A DNA stretch of 64,000 nucleotides, taken from contig JAVDOI010000010.1 in NCBI GenBank assembly GCA_032191485.1, positions 8,425,318 to 8,489,317 on the forward strand, written 5' to 3'. The position numbers and the translations under genes were made by a program. Below are positions 26,470-43,625 of the stretch, piece by piece. Under the pieces are notes generated by a model. The model saw nothing but the letters and a program-made list of their open reading frames with translations, did not search any database and was not told the DNA's origin. Every line of letters begins with the position of its first letter. Positions within the stretch are counted from its first letter, which is position 1. The DNA is from Leptoclinus maculatus (taxonomy: Eukaryota; Chordata; Actinopteri; Perciformes; Stichaeidae).

Positions 26470-28202
26470 ATTTCTCCTGCCCTCAGCTCCGTTCCAGCGA
26501 CGCTCTGGGCATCGCATAAATATGACGTGGGACTCACCAACAACCGTCAACCTGTCGTCATCACTGCACGTTCAGATTTCCGTCCACAAAAACATCAATA
26601 CCCACTGCACCAAGAGGCCATTGACGGTATCACACCAGTGTTTGATTCGCTGCTGAAAGCATGTGTAATCATTCCTTGTCCAGATTCTCCGGTAAGAACA
26701 CCTATCTTTCCAGTTAAAAAGATTCGTGACGCAGGCAAACCAACAGAGTGGCGTTTCGTTCAAGACCTTAAAGCTGTCAATGCTGCAGTTTCATGCTCGT
26801 GCTCCAAATGTTCCTAACCCTTATACTATCTTAGCACAGGTTCCACCTGCTGCTAAATGGTTTTCTGTGGTTGACCTGTCAAATGCTTTTTTTCAGTGTC
26901 CCTGTGGACAAAGACAGACAGTTTTGGTTCGCTTTCAACTTCAACGGTAAGCCATACACTTTCACTCGTCTGTGTCAAGGCTACACTGAATCCCCTACCA
27001 TCTACAATGAAGCACTCAGGGAAAGTTTAGAGAGCCTCACTCTGTCTCCAGGGTCCGCCCTCTTGCAATATGTTGACGATCGCCTTATTGCAGCACCAAC
27101 ACAACAATAATGTCAAAAAGACACATTGAAATTATTGACACATTTGGCAGCTGAGACCAACTCCCAACTTGAACAACCTCTGTCCGAAGTTATTCACGGT
27201 AAAAACCTCACTGCGCATGACAAAGTCCTATGGACACCGACGGCCTCTCAGACATTTGACAAAATGAAATGTGTGTTGCAAACTCCTCCCACACTGGGTT
27301 TGCCAGATCCAAACAAACCTTTCACTCAAACAGTTGACGAACGTTCAGGTTGTATGACGTCAGTAACTAACTTGAATCCTGCATCACTTCTCCCTATTCC
27401 TGGTGACGGTGAGGAGCATAACTGTCTGGCTGAGCTCCAAGCTCAGTGCACTCCTTGACCTGACCTCCTGGATACACCTCTACCCAACAGTGATATGGTA
27501 ATGTATGTTGACGGGTCTGCTTCACGGGATCCCCAGACTGGTACTAATCTTGTTGGTTTTTCTGTTGTTTCTGACTCAGCTGTTCTCTGTTCTGGACCTC
27601 TCCCATGTCACCTCTCAGCACAGGCCGCAGAGCTCATCGCACTCACCGAAGCATGCAAACTCGCAGCTGGTAAAACTGTCACCATTCACACAGACTCACG
27701 ATATGCTTTTGGCGTTGTTCACGATTTTGGCGCGTTATGGAAGCACAGAAACTTCCTCAAATCAGACGGTAAGCCTGTTTTACATCACACACTCATAGCA
27801 GAGCTATTGGAGTGCATTTTGTTGCCTACAGCGATCGCTGTCTGCAAATGCGCAGCTCACACGTCAAACACCGATGACATTTCTAAAGGGAATGCTCGTG
27901 CAGACACAGCTGCAAAGGCTGCTGCACAGCTTCCTCTTGACACCACAGCACACACACCACTCATGGTTTCACTCCCTTCTTCCCTCTCAGCAATGCAGTC
28001 CTTCTCCACCCCAGAGGAGAGGCGTCTGTGGTCCTCATCAGATTCTAAATTCACTGACGACACGTGGATTGGTCCAAACGGTAACCCCTGCTTGCCTAAA
28101 CATTTCTTCCCTCATTATGCTAAATTAACACATGGGTTGGACCATCGAGGGAGCTGTCCATTCAAAAATACACATATAGTTGCACACACACAAAAAGAGT
28201 GA
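26470..28202 (+). pseudogene. Endogenous retrovirus pol relic (RT and RNase H), class I-like
   Basis: From about 26470 the translation matches the fingers of a gamma/epsilon-type retroviral reverse transcriptase. The frame shifts near 26790 and again near 26900, then reaches the catalytic YVDD (27069-27080). In-frame stops follow at 27108-27110 (TAA) and 27456-27458 (TGA), and the thumb/connection region appears shortened. From 27495 an RNase H domain is open to 28202, with the expected acidic residues in YVDGS, AELIALTE, HTDSRY and NARADTA. Soon after, the start of an integrase-like segment (a LTHG-type block) ends at a stop. No gag or complete integrase, and no paired LTRs, were found. With two frameshifts, two stops and missing domains it cannot encode an active polymerase. 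The class I assignment is by motif pattern, not by search. Confidence 0.85.
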
Positions 28203-31200
28203 TGAAAACAGTGTCTCTGACAGTTTTGGTGGAAACCATACGGTGCCAACGTAAACCAGAACTGCTCATACGAATCAGTTGCTCGGGTGAATTCCATACA
28301 AACTGGTTGGCTGTTCACTCTTTTACACGCATTATATAGAAAAATATATTTTAGTATCAGGGAAAGTTTTAAAAGATGTTGTACAACTGATGGGAAAAGT
28401 AAAAAGACACATAATCTAACAAAACACAGCAGTCTTGCAAAAGCAGTTAATTAGTTCATGAAACCAGGGTCCTGTTCTTCAAGGCCGATCACATGCACCC
28501 ACACGAGAGGAAGAAACAGAAACCCATTGTTCCCAATCTCAGTAGGAACTGACTCCCAGTTGAACGCACCTGGCAGACTCCAGATAATGAGCAGATCAAG
28601 ACAGCCTGTGTCAAAAGACCTATAGTCCCCTATGTATGATTTATCTCAAGGCGTGGACCTGTGTTTGCATAAATGATGTGAGGTTTTTGTACGATGTTGA
28701 AGCTTTCAACACAGACACTGGCTGAGTGGCTGTTTTGCATTTTTCCCTTGCAAGCGAATAAACAGAACAAGACAACTTTGAATCTTCTGAAGACTTTATT
28801 TTTGATTTGTGAACAAAACTCTCTTCTCCCGATTAACATAGAAATGTTCCACAACAATTGTGTATTTTTCTCTATTTTTAATAGTTGCTTCCTGACATGC
28901 CCTGCAGTTGTCCATCCCATGATGTACTTTGACAAGTAATCCATATTACAAGAGAAAATGGTGTAGCAAGTTGGGTAAATGCCACTTTTAGCAGGTCAGA
29001 TCTAAACACAGGGCAAGAAGCAAGCTCACTTTGTTTCATTGTGATATTAGTGGATCTTACGTGTAAAACAACGCTTGCAGGCTTTAATAAAGCCACTGCA
29101 CATTACCAGCCAAACACAAAACAGCAGACAGTTAGCGACTAGCTGATGATGATGATGATGAGCATTTAGCAGCTAAAGAACCCAAAATTCAATACAAGTT
29201 CACAAAGCAACCCGGAGCGCTTTGGCACAAGGTGATATGTTAATGTTGTGTGTACAGCTTGTTCCTGCTGCTCCCAATTGCTCCCAAATGCAAGTGGACT
29301 TTGCGACAGACTGCTACATAGTGTATTGTTGGAACTGCTTAGTCAACTGCTCTACCTTAGCTGCATTAAGGAATACAAGAGTAGTGACACATAATCTGGT
29401 GTGTTTATTCACCAACTTGCAGTAACAGTAATGCGGGGCTCCTCCTTTCTATAATCATCTTAATATTCAGTCCAAAAGTAAAGATTTATTGAAAAAAAAG
29501 AAAAAGATTCTGCTTCAATCTTTTTGTTGGTGTTGAGCCATTCAAAAACAACATTTGTACAGTAATCATCATTAAATATGACGACTGACAGACACTCAAA
29601 GCCTCATTTGAAAACTTTATATGACATAAGTCATACTACAGTTTAAGTTGGTGGGCCAGTTTTTTTCCATACATGCATCTTATTAGTCAATTTATCGTTA
29701 TATATATATCTCTTTTCATATCTCATAGACCTACTTGTCGGCTATGAGCATTGGAGAAGCTAATATCCCTTAATGGACCCAAATTGCCTCAGGCAGTTTT
29801 AGGCACAGTAACGTCTTAAGATGTGTACATACTATAAAAGACAGGTACGTTCAGGTAGGAATGATTTGAGTTAACTTTGAATATACGGTGAGGTAGTTTT
29901 CATGTTCCACTAATGTTTATTCTGCTCCTTTGCCTCTGCTGCAAGCACACCACATCACAGTAATGAGGCCCCCCCTAACCTCTGGCCCTCAGGAGATTCT
30001 CAACTCTTTCCTTCTAATCCTCATTCAACACAGTCTTCCACCTCATTACAGATGCTGAACGTGGTCCTCCCTGGCTGACATAAACACACAACTGCTGTAC
30101 CCCCCACTCCATAGGTGCAGTACATTAATCAGCTGTTGGCAGAATGACATAAAGTAAATGAATTTGTTTATTTGTAAAGCTACACTAAGCACTAGTGAAT
30201 ATCAAGTTAAAAGAAGCAGGAAGAGCTTATCAACGATTATCGTTGATAAGTGTTTCCGCAGCAGTTGAGGGAGGCCTTGTTTTCACTTTGTTTTTCTATT
30301 GTTCTTCATCTAGAATCAGGTCCCTATTTTACATAATGGACTTCAATCTCATCTGCAGTAATCAACCACCAGCAGCACTCCTGGGGAAGTGAACAAGGCA
30401 GTCTCTATGGCAACCTCCATGACCTGCAGAGATGCTCATTGCAATCTTCTCACATTTCTCACAAAATGGGTTTCAAACTGACAAGTCCTTGAAGAGTACC
30501 AACCTTCACAAGGTCTTTATTCTCTCAGAGGTGGGGGAGACAGAGTAGCACTCTCTCATAATGTGTATGCTTATCCAACCATCAAACTCTCTCCTCATTC
30601 TGTCACAGCTAAACTGGTTCATCTCATGGTATGTTGATGCAGATATGATGGAGCAGTGTAATCTTTAGATTTTTTGTGAGGAACCTTTTACTGTGTTTGT
30701 CTTTTTGTCTGAGGTAAACAAACTTAATTTAGATTCATCAAAAATCACCTTTTCTTCCATTTGAAGTTGAACCGATTTATTCTTACATAACGTAAGTCAT
30801 GATGTTTAATCCACTGTATGTCTGGGGACAAGCACAAGCCTGCTAGATAGATGAGACAATGAAGGAAATATATTAACCATTATATTAATACCATTAGCAC
30901 ATGAATACGAGCCGAGTTTGACAAAAGGTACAGAGACAAAACAAAACTCAGAAGCTGCATTCTCTGCTCAGGTAGCCAACAATCCACTACATCTTTACAT
31001 GGCAAATGTTTGCCGCTACAGAAATGCTCTGAATTTTGAATTTCGAACCTTTAAGAATAGTAAAGCAAGCTGCTCCCCAACGCTGTAAGAAAATGTAATT
31101 GTGACTTCTTTCATGTCTTGTGTGTGTCAGGAGCCATTTTGAGTTCCTACATTGACGCCAATATTACAGGTAAATATCTGCAGCTATGTGAATGGGCTGT

Positions 31201-32884
31201 GTGCAAAATGAAAGTCATGTTTACATCTCTGAAGCCAGTAAACAATATTACCATCAATCTGACGTTGCTCTGAGCCAGCAGAACCCCCAACAGCAACTGC
31301 AATTACTATTAAAGTCGACAACATCAAAACACACGCGCTTTACAACCATCAAAAGTAAATGAGCCACTATAACAACTTCATTCACAATTAATAATACCAA
31401 GGCACATTCTCCACATAGTTAGAGGCAGATAGCAGCTGCACAAGAGCAAACTGTAGCATTCAGCAAACAGCGATACATGGCCTAGTGTACAAGCACGTCG
31501 GCAGGACAACCATTAAACCGGCAGCAGTGTTGGCAGCCTCACAGCTTACTGCAATAATCATACAGAACCACAACATCATATGCATCAAACACATCCTTGA
31601 GTTGGTCCAACTCCGGGGCAGCGGCAGGGACCGAGGCACAAGGTAGGCAGTTGAGCAGTGCCGTAACCTGGCAGGGTCAACTGAATTGCTATGTTTTGGA
31701 ATTAGACCCTATACTGGCATGTGTTAGTCGCAGATGATTTGTTTGCTCTTAAGTGCTTTTTAGGGACAAACTAAAGCAGGTCTCACAGCTTCACAATTCT
31801 TTCCATTTCCCGAATGAGCACAATTTTTACACGCAGTGTGAAAATAGCCACAACGGTCACAAAGTGTACCCAGCTCCTCACCTCTCCACAGTCTCCTCCC
31901 ATCAGTCATCAGAGCTGTCAGCACCACATCCTGACACATTATGAACGAGGGGTCCCTTCATGTCACCTCTCAGTCCATCTCTCCATCCGCCATCTCTTAA
32001 TCAGGGAGGAACCTGTGAGGGCGTAATGTGGACATAAGTCTTTTTTTAAAATGCTGCATGTGGGTTGACAGGGGAGGTCACCTTCATCTTCAATCAAAGG
32101 AAGTCGACACATTCGAGCTACACACCTACATGTGGACGCACAACGCCTCCACAAGCCTCCCTCCAGAAGAACTTATATCATTATGAATGTGCATTAATAC
32201 GAGAACACACATTTAACTGGTCATGCCTCTGTGTCACCTGTCCTAAGATGTCCTAATTGCTCTGGTCTACTTCTTTACACATCTTAATAAAATACAGAAC
32301 TGCATGGCTGGGGCTTTCCACTCTTCTGCCCAACAACCACTCAGATAGAGAAACTACTACTTAGAGGTCCCAGTGGGAAACTGGTTTTCAACCAGGTTTG
32401 ATCACATTTGTTAAATATGACCCCACATGGAGCCGAGCCACTACATATTATGTGGATGTCCCACTTCTGAGTGTATCACACTTCCTGCTCGGCCGAGTAA
32501 AGCTTCCTGATTAAATCACTGGTATGATATCTAACTCCATCAGGGGTTGTGTCCCTATACCTATTCACCTAATGGGCTTCTTCTACCTCTTTCTTACCAC
32601 ATGTCTGTTATTCTTCAACCCTATATCCCTCGGTCTCCTTGTGTCCCTGAGGATGTGATTAGAAGTGTCTGCGGTCCCGGTGGGAAATCACTCATGTTGC
32701 CGTCTGCTATGTCTGCTAAATTACTCCGCAGAGCTGACCTGGTCCTATGGAAAACACGAGATGAACAGGGATAGGGGGGAAGGGAGATAGATGAGAAGCG
32801 AGAAGGAACATGAGGCTGATGTGTGGAAAGAAGTGTGCGGTCAAGAAGGAGGGAGGGAGGGAGGACTAGAGGAATGTGGGAATG
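28203..32884. other. Gene-free stretch after the ERV relic
   Basis: For about 200 bases after the pol relic (28220-28450) a frame stays open without a recognisable retroviral domain. It may be decayed downstream proviral sequence. Beyond that I see no gene. A short GAT repeat lies near 29147-29162 and a near-perfect 25-bp palindrome at 30226-30250. Confidence 0.45.
30226..30250. repeat. 25-bp palindrome, 12-bp arms
   Basis: CTTATCAACGAT and ATCGTTGATAAG flank a single T. The arms are perfect. No function is assigned. Confidence 0.9.
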
Positions 32885-33105
32885 GAAAAGAACGTATAGC
32901 GTTCTTTGGCTTGTCCCCATAGAACCCCCTTTTTGTTCCTGGTAGAACCTTTTATAAAAAGGTTGATATTACAACACACATGCTTTCAGCAATCCTTGAA
33001 GAACTCTTTCTTCCATAAAGGGTTCTTCAGAAGCAAATGGTTCTAGGTAGAACATCAGCCGTTCAGGAAGAACCCTTTTGAACCATTATTTTAAGAGTGT
33101 CAGGG
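32885..33105. repeat. Dispersed repeat rich in GGTTCT/AGAACC motifs
   Basis: Repeated AGAACC, GGTTCTT and GAAGAACCCTTTTG blocks, ending in AACCATTATTTTAAGAGTG, match a pattern I associate with an abundant non-autonomous fish repeat. Internal AGAACC/GGTTCT pairs make it able to fold. The ends are approximate and the family is not assigned. Confidence 0.5.
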
Positions 33106-34733
33106 ATTTAAAAAGGATCAGGGGAAGAAGGAGATATTGATAAATTGGAGCCATGGCTGGGGAAAGATGAAGATGAAGTATGAAGAATAGAAAAGGAGAA
33201 AAGGTAAAAGGAAGAAGGGGGAAATGAGATTATAAATAAAAGAAGACAAAGAAGAACTAATGATTACTGAAAAGAAAGCTCTCAGAGCCTGCATACCAAA
33301 ATCATCATGTTTTTGTAATATCAGCAATTGATGAAATGGCATCTAATTTTGCCAGATTGCTCAGATATGATATTTGCAAACTTTGTTGCATTTACAGTTT
33401 ATGTAAATGATTTCTTAACTGATTATATGATAATCATCCAAGAGGTTTCTCGGGATATTTTCCTCCCTGGAAGCTACTGGAACCCATTATGTGAATTCAA
33501 GGGAACCACAGCCTCAGTGCTCAGTAAAAGGACAAACCACAAGTTACTCAAAAATACTGCAAATATTAGATTTTTGTGTGGAATATTCCTTTAACTTTTC
33601 ACCTCAAGGAGTTTCTACATTGGAACATATGCTCTGTCAACATATTGCATTAGTTGCAAAACAGTGAGCAGACTCCCAATATCACCCCAATATGCTTTTA
33701 CTGCCATCAGGTCGAATAACAACAGCGCTCATTCAGAGGCAACTTGTGGCGTCGACAGTGTCTGTGCAGTTAGTAAATCATGCACGTATTGGAGTATAGA
33801 AACAGTACTGGATGTATTTCAGTCAATAAATGTGTCAATATCCCTCTTTTATTATTGATGTGGCGATGGGTGGTCTCCAATCCATTTTATATTCATTTGT
33901 TCATATCTCCAAAAATCCATTTAAAATGCATAACCTTCAATGTAGATGGTAAATATCTGGGGATGGAGGCTCTTGACCACCAGCTGCTCCAGTTGAGATC
34001 CTCAGTGACTAAGATGTAAAATGTGTCTCACTCATATCACTTTTTGTATTACCTGGTCTGTTGTGAGGGTGGGTGCATGAGATATGTGATAAAGTCAAAC
34101 ATATCATAACTCTACGTACAGTAGAGTTATACATTCGACTTTTTGTTTTATACTTTGGCTGTTAAGCCTTCTGTTCAAGGCAGATTAACTATCAAAAGGC
34201 TGAGCACCAAGAGGTCATGAAAAGTCACCGAAACTTGATAAAGGTATCACATTTTATGTTTAACAAGTTGATATTGCATATACTTTGGACATGTACATGT
34301 TTAGAATATATTTATCTATTTATATTATTTAATCTTTTATTTGAATCTCCCCTTACTTATTCATTTATTCTTCATTAATTAATTGTATTACGAGGTTTTA
34401 CATTAGTGTTGTTGTTATTCCATGTGTTAATGTCTGTACATAGATGTGTGTAAGGATTTATAAGTTCTGTAAAATGACAAATAGTTCAAAAAAAGGCTTT
34501 GTACCTTTTAAAACAATGGTCCTTGACCAACAAGGATAGACTGTTTTTGTCTTTGAACAAAACAAAGCTTATCTTATGATATGACTATTAATCTCGGCAC
34601 CCAGTTGGATTCACATCTCCCCTGACAAATCACTTTATTCCTTCACTGCCAAATAACAGAACAGCACTGTCAGTAATGTCACACTCCCCAGTAACCCTCG
34701 TGTTTATTAAATACAAAATTATGAATAAAAGCA
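33106..34733. other. Gene-free stretch
   Basis: I see no supported gene. It is purine-rich from 33120 to 33260 and otherwise ordinary AT-rich sequence. Confidence 0.5.
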
Positions 34734-34796
34734 TTAGAATGCACAAATCTGTGATGCGTCAATGACTGTGACGCATCACAGATTTGTGCATTCTAA
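34734..34796. repeat. Perfect inverted repeat, 28-bp arms, 7-nt loop
   Basis: The left arm 34734-34761 starts TTAGAATGCACAAATC and the right arm 34769-34796 is its exact reverse complement. The spacer is ATGACTG. There is no mismatch across all 28 pairs, which implies a recent origin or repair-mediated maintenance. It could fold as a hairpin in RNA or as a cruciform. The arms do not look like known transposon termini. Confidence 0.95.
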
Positions 34797-35008
34797 GCTT
34801 GTTGTGTTAATAACTGCTGCTGATCAGTGATGTTTGCAGGCACAAACTGAGAGGGAGCGCTCACTGCACATCCATTTCATCACTTGGCGTCTCATATTGC
34901 CAGTGACAAAGAGTAACGACTGCCAAATGAAAAGATGATGCTCCAGGAGCGACACAGCTCCCATGAGGGTGTAACTGAAACATGTGCTCCTGCATGCCAG
35001 AAGGCTCA

Positions 35009-39820
<4,812 letters not shown>

Positions 39821-40054
39821 AATGGCTCTTGCCATAAATGCCGGTATATGTTCACGTCCAAAGCCGACCAGGACCGCCACACCTTGCTTGTGCATGGAGG
39901 AAAGCGAGGCAAGGACGATAACAACAACAACATTGGGGGGAAATTGCACCAGTGCCCGGTGTGCAGTGAGCTGTTCCCGACTCGCTATCAACTTCTGAAA
40001 CATCAGAAACTGACTCAGCACAAACTAAAAAAAGGAAGATCTTCAAAGCTGTGA
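39821..40054 (+). CDS. Two-finger C2H2 zinc-finger ORF, possible terminal exon or pseudogene
   Basis: An open frame from about 39818, just after a TTTAG that could be a splice acceptor, to TGA at 40052-40054 encodes two C2H2 fingers. Finger 1 is C-x2-C-x12-H-x4-H (CHKCRYMF...DRH...VH, first Cys codon at 39830). Finger 2 is C-x2-C-x12-H-x5-H (CPVCSELF...LKHQKLTQH, first Cys codon at 39953). A Lys/Asp/Asn-rich linker separates them and the end is basic (KLKKGRSSKL). The first in-frame ATG (39848) would cut off the cysteines of finger 1, so the real start must lie upstream, through splicing or in a broken frame; a different frame opens with ATG at 39768. The spacing and residues argue that this derives from a true protein. 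It may be the last exon of an unknown gene or a fragment of a transposon-encoded zinc-finger protein. No other exon was found. Confidence 0.5.
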   Translation, partial: NGSCHKCRYMFTSKADQDRHTLLVHGGKRGKDDNNNNIGGKLHQCPVCSELFPTRYQLLKHQKLTQHKLKKGRSSKL

Positions 40055-40368
40055 ACATTATCAACTATTAAAGGTTGTGACTTGAACTACCATGAACAAT
40101 AGGACAATACTTGTCTTTGTGACTTGAAGTACCATGAACAATATTAAAACATCATAATTTGTTTATGGTTGGCGACATATATATTGAACACTTTTTTCCA
40201 GGTCTGTTGTAGAGTGTGGGTTGCACTTTTAAAGTGGTTTTAATAACAAATTGTTGGATACATATCTTCTATATACATGTTATTGTGTTTGTGTCTATAG
40301 TTGGCACTCCTAAAATCTAGACCACCGTCATGTAATGTGATAAAAATGTTGATATGTACTACTTTGGT

Positions 40369-40389
40369 GGGGGGGGGGGGGGGGGGGGG
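40369..40389. repeat. Poly-G tract (21 G)
   Basis: An uninterrupted G run flanked by related TACTACTTTG and AAAGTAGTACTCTTTG segments, so the surroundings can pair across it. Confidence 0.9.
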
Positions 40390-43349
40390 TCTGGAAAAGT
40401 AGTACTCTTTGTACTACTGTGAAAATGTTGATAACTTTGGATGACCCCTAAAAGACCTTTATCATAAACTATTAAAATGTTAACACAAGCTAATCGGCAT
40501 CGGCGGTTTTATACAAATGACACCAGCTTTTGCAGCAAGTGTTGATATAGAATTGATGATGTTCTTATCCCAGTGTGCAGAGTCAGTGCCGCTTGTTTGC
40601 TCTGTCTGAATATCAGCCTGTGCGCTGCCCCTCAGGGGTTCACCCTCTGGCAGGTGTGACCATGCCTAGACACTTTTTACTCCAGGGAGTGAGATGCACT
40701 TTAACGGCAAGAGGAAAGGGTCAACATTCTGTTTAATTTCTATTTTTACGACTAACCCCGTTAGAAAATCAATGAATCCACAAAGAAATCCAATAAAGTG
40801 GAAGCATACGCGCTTGTATGTCCTTGTCTTCTTTTACTGACAGTCTCGAGCCCCGAGAGGGGTGAGGGAAAAGAAGGGCTTTACTTCCCATTGATATGAG
40901 CACACATCACATGACCAGCAGGAATACATAAAGTCACATTGGAACATTTAATAGCTAAATAGTCAAATATTTCTCTCAGGAGTTGGTGGAGACCAAAAAT
41001 AATAGAGAGTGAATATTGGATTTACATTTGTCAGGTACTCACAAACACAACACCATATATCAAATATGGCAAATACGTATATTTATGATCAAAATGTAAA
41101 AAAACAACCCAAACATTAGAACTCAAGGTCCACTATATAGCATGTTGTGGCTCTTTTTAAATGCATCTCACAGTCTTCTTTAGCGACTTGAGTTTGCTCA
41201 TTTGTCATAGTGGAGTTAAGATTTTTTTTTGTTGTTGTCAAACTATTGTTTCCAAAGTCAAGAATGCACTTTTACACTCTACCATTAAGTTGGGGACAGA
41301 CGTGCGGGACATGCACTGGATTTGACACCTGCCAGTCTGCCACAAGATGCTGTGTGGCATTCTGAATCAACTCTCACCAGCCTCTCACAATTTATTCTCA
41401 GACAGCTTTTTCCTCACCACCCCTCCCCACGACTCAGCTAAGATATATTCTGTGTGTGGAGCATTTAAAGCATGGGGCCTCGAGTGACACACGTGTCCTG
41501 ATAGGGGCTGTGGCGGACCCGCGTACTAAATCTGTGGACAATAAATCTATATGATGCATGGCACCGCTCCTCATCTCATCTGAGCTTTCTTTAAAGCCTC
41601 GGGCATATTGAGAAGCAGAGCAGCAGTGGCCCCGCTCCCAAGGTCAATGTCAGAGGGGAGGGCAGCGGTGATGGAGGAAGGGGGGGGGGGGATATGAGGG
41701 GGCAGAGTGGAGGATGCAAATGTGACTGGGGTTTTAATTACACTTTCACAAGAGAAAAATGAGTAACAAAAACATGCTGTAACAAACCCTTTGACATGGC
41801 GGTAAAACCCTTCATGTTTGTTGACCTTTTGTTCCTCCTTCCCACACCTGCCCTCTCTCTCTCTCTCTCTCCGCGGTGCTCCTTTTGTTCTCTTTCCGTA
41901 TCCTCTCCTTGACTCTGTGAGATGTCATTGTGTTTTCTGTCTCTGACAATATTGCAGTTATTGGAGCACTTGCATACAAAGATCTACTGTACACACTCTC
42001 CTTGCGGATTATTGAAATGCACGGTCGCAATACCTGGTGACGCGTTAACCTTGAGTTGGCTCACTCCGCATAATGTCGACACACAAACAAAAGCACCAAC
42101 CAAGGCCTCCAAAATCCTTCTGTGATGCACACATCAATTGGACTGATTCCAGGCCTGATAATGAAACAGTGACAGTCTGGAAGAGGAAATATAGAGATTT
42201 ATAGAATCGTACAGATACAACACCGAATTGAGCCCAAAAAAAGAAAACAAAAGTCAAGCAACCTGAAGTCAATAACTAATCCTGCTCACAAAAGAGCTGC
42301 ACTTACCAGCGATCATTAAGGTTAGTGCATAGTCGTATCAAGTTAGAAGAACTTATTGGCTTTGCTTCTGACATACCAACCTGATTCTATTCCTCCCCAA
42401 TTACATAACCATCAGTATCAAGACATGGTTTATTAGGCAGACTATACATTAAAGTACGTATGTGTGAATAGCAGATGTACATTTTCTTTAAAACAAGCTG
42501 TTTGTCAGCCAAATGTAATGTGCACTAAAGCATAGACATCTAGCAGGTCTGACCAAAGTTCATGTACAGTTGTTATGTACTGACTTTTATGACTAGCATG
42601 TCAGCAGCATATTGTTGACAAATATATGTGGTTTGTTATACTGTTGATGTATATTCTTAAATCTATTGATGCTACTGTATGCTGGGTTAGTGGATGCGAG
42701 TGCGTCTGACTTGTATCTAACTAGGGGTTGGATGGGGATTAGACATGTTCATTTCTGTGTTGAGCCTCCTTAGGGATACATTCTTTCAAAATACAGTAAA
42801 ATGACAACGTTTGCTTTGCACGACCACCATACATGAGACAGTACCACCACTTGCACATGTGCAGCTATGAACAGTAAATACTGCTTGCTGGGCTAAAACT
42901 TTTTATAATGATCAAGTCTGATAAAAGACACAACTTGTCTGAGAGACGAGGAAAAGTTCGGAGCAACAGGGTAACTAGTGATATCCCCAACAGAGAAACA
43001 ACGAGCTGTGGAGCGAGGAGGATATGACATTATGAAGTCCAAAAGCTGCTGCAGACACATCTCAGAGAGTATTATAAGGTGAAAGAGTCTAAAGTAAAAG
43101 GATGATAGCTGAGCAAATACTCCACGTTTGAAAATATAGAGTCAAGGCTTAATGAGATGTAACTGGGGGCTAAATCTATGGCTTTCCTCCAACTTAATTT
43201 TAGGTTCAAAACTTGATCTGTAATTGCAGATTAGGCTGCAGGAAAGCAGAGGAGACTTCATAGAGTAATCGCAATAAACAGAGTAAGAAATGCAGAAACA
43301 CAATCCACTTTAATGAAAGAAAATTGGCACACTGACGGCTGGTGAGTCA
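40390..43349. other. Gene-free stretch
   Basis: No supported gene. Short G-rich (about 41680) and CT (about 41853-41871) runs only. Confidence 0.5.
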
Positions 43350-43625
43350 TCCATCCATTATCCTTATCTGCTTATCCTATTCAGGGTCAAAAGAGGGCTG
43401 GAGCCGATGCCAGCTGACATTGGGGCGAAGGCAGGGTAGACCCTAGACGGGTCGCCAGGCTATCAAAGGATTGTCACATAGAGACAGACAACCATTCACG
43501 GTCACATTCACACCAACAGGCTGTTCAGAGTCATCAATTGACCAAACCTGCATGTCTTTGGACTGTCGGAGTAAGCTGGAGAACCAGAAGAAAATACCCA
43601 CGCTGACACGGAGAGAACATGACAC
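43350..43625 (+). repeat. Abundant fish dispersed repeat (CATCCATCCATTATC type)
   Basis: It starts with CATCCATCCATTATCC and contains CAGGGTC, GCTGGAGCC, CCAGCTGACATTGG, GGGTAGACCC, a GAGACAGACAACCATTCAC block, CATGTCTTTGGACTGTC and CCCACGCTGACACGG. In this order the blocks form a repeat seen very often in fish introns and intergenic DNA. It is non-coding despite open frames. The transposon class is not assigned here. Confidence 0.75.
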
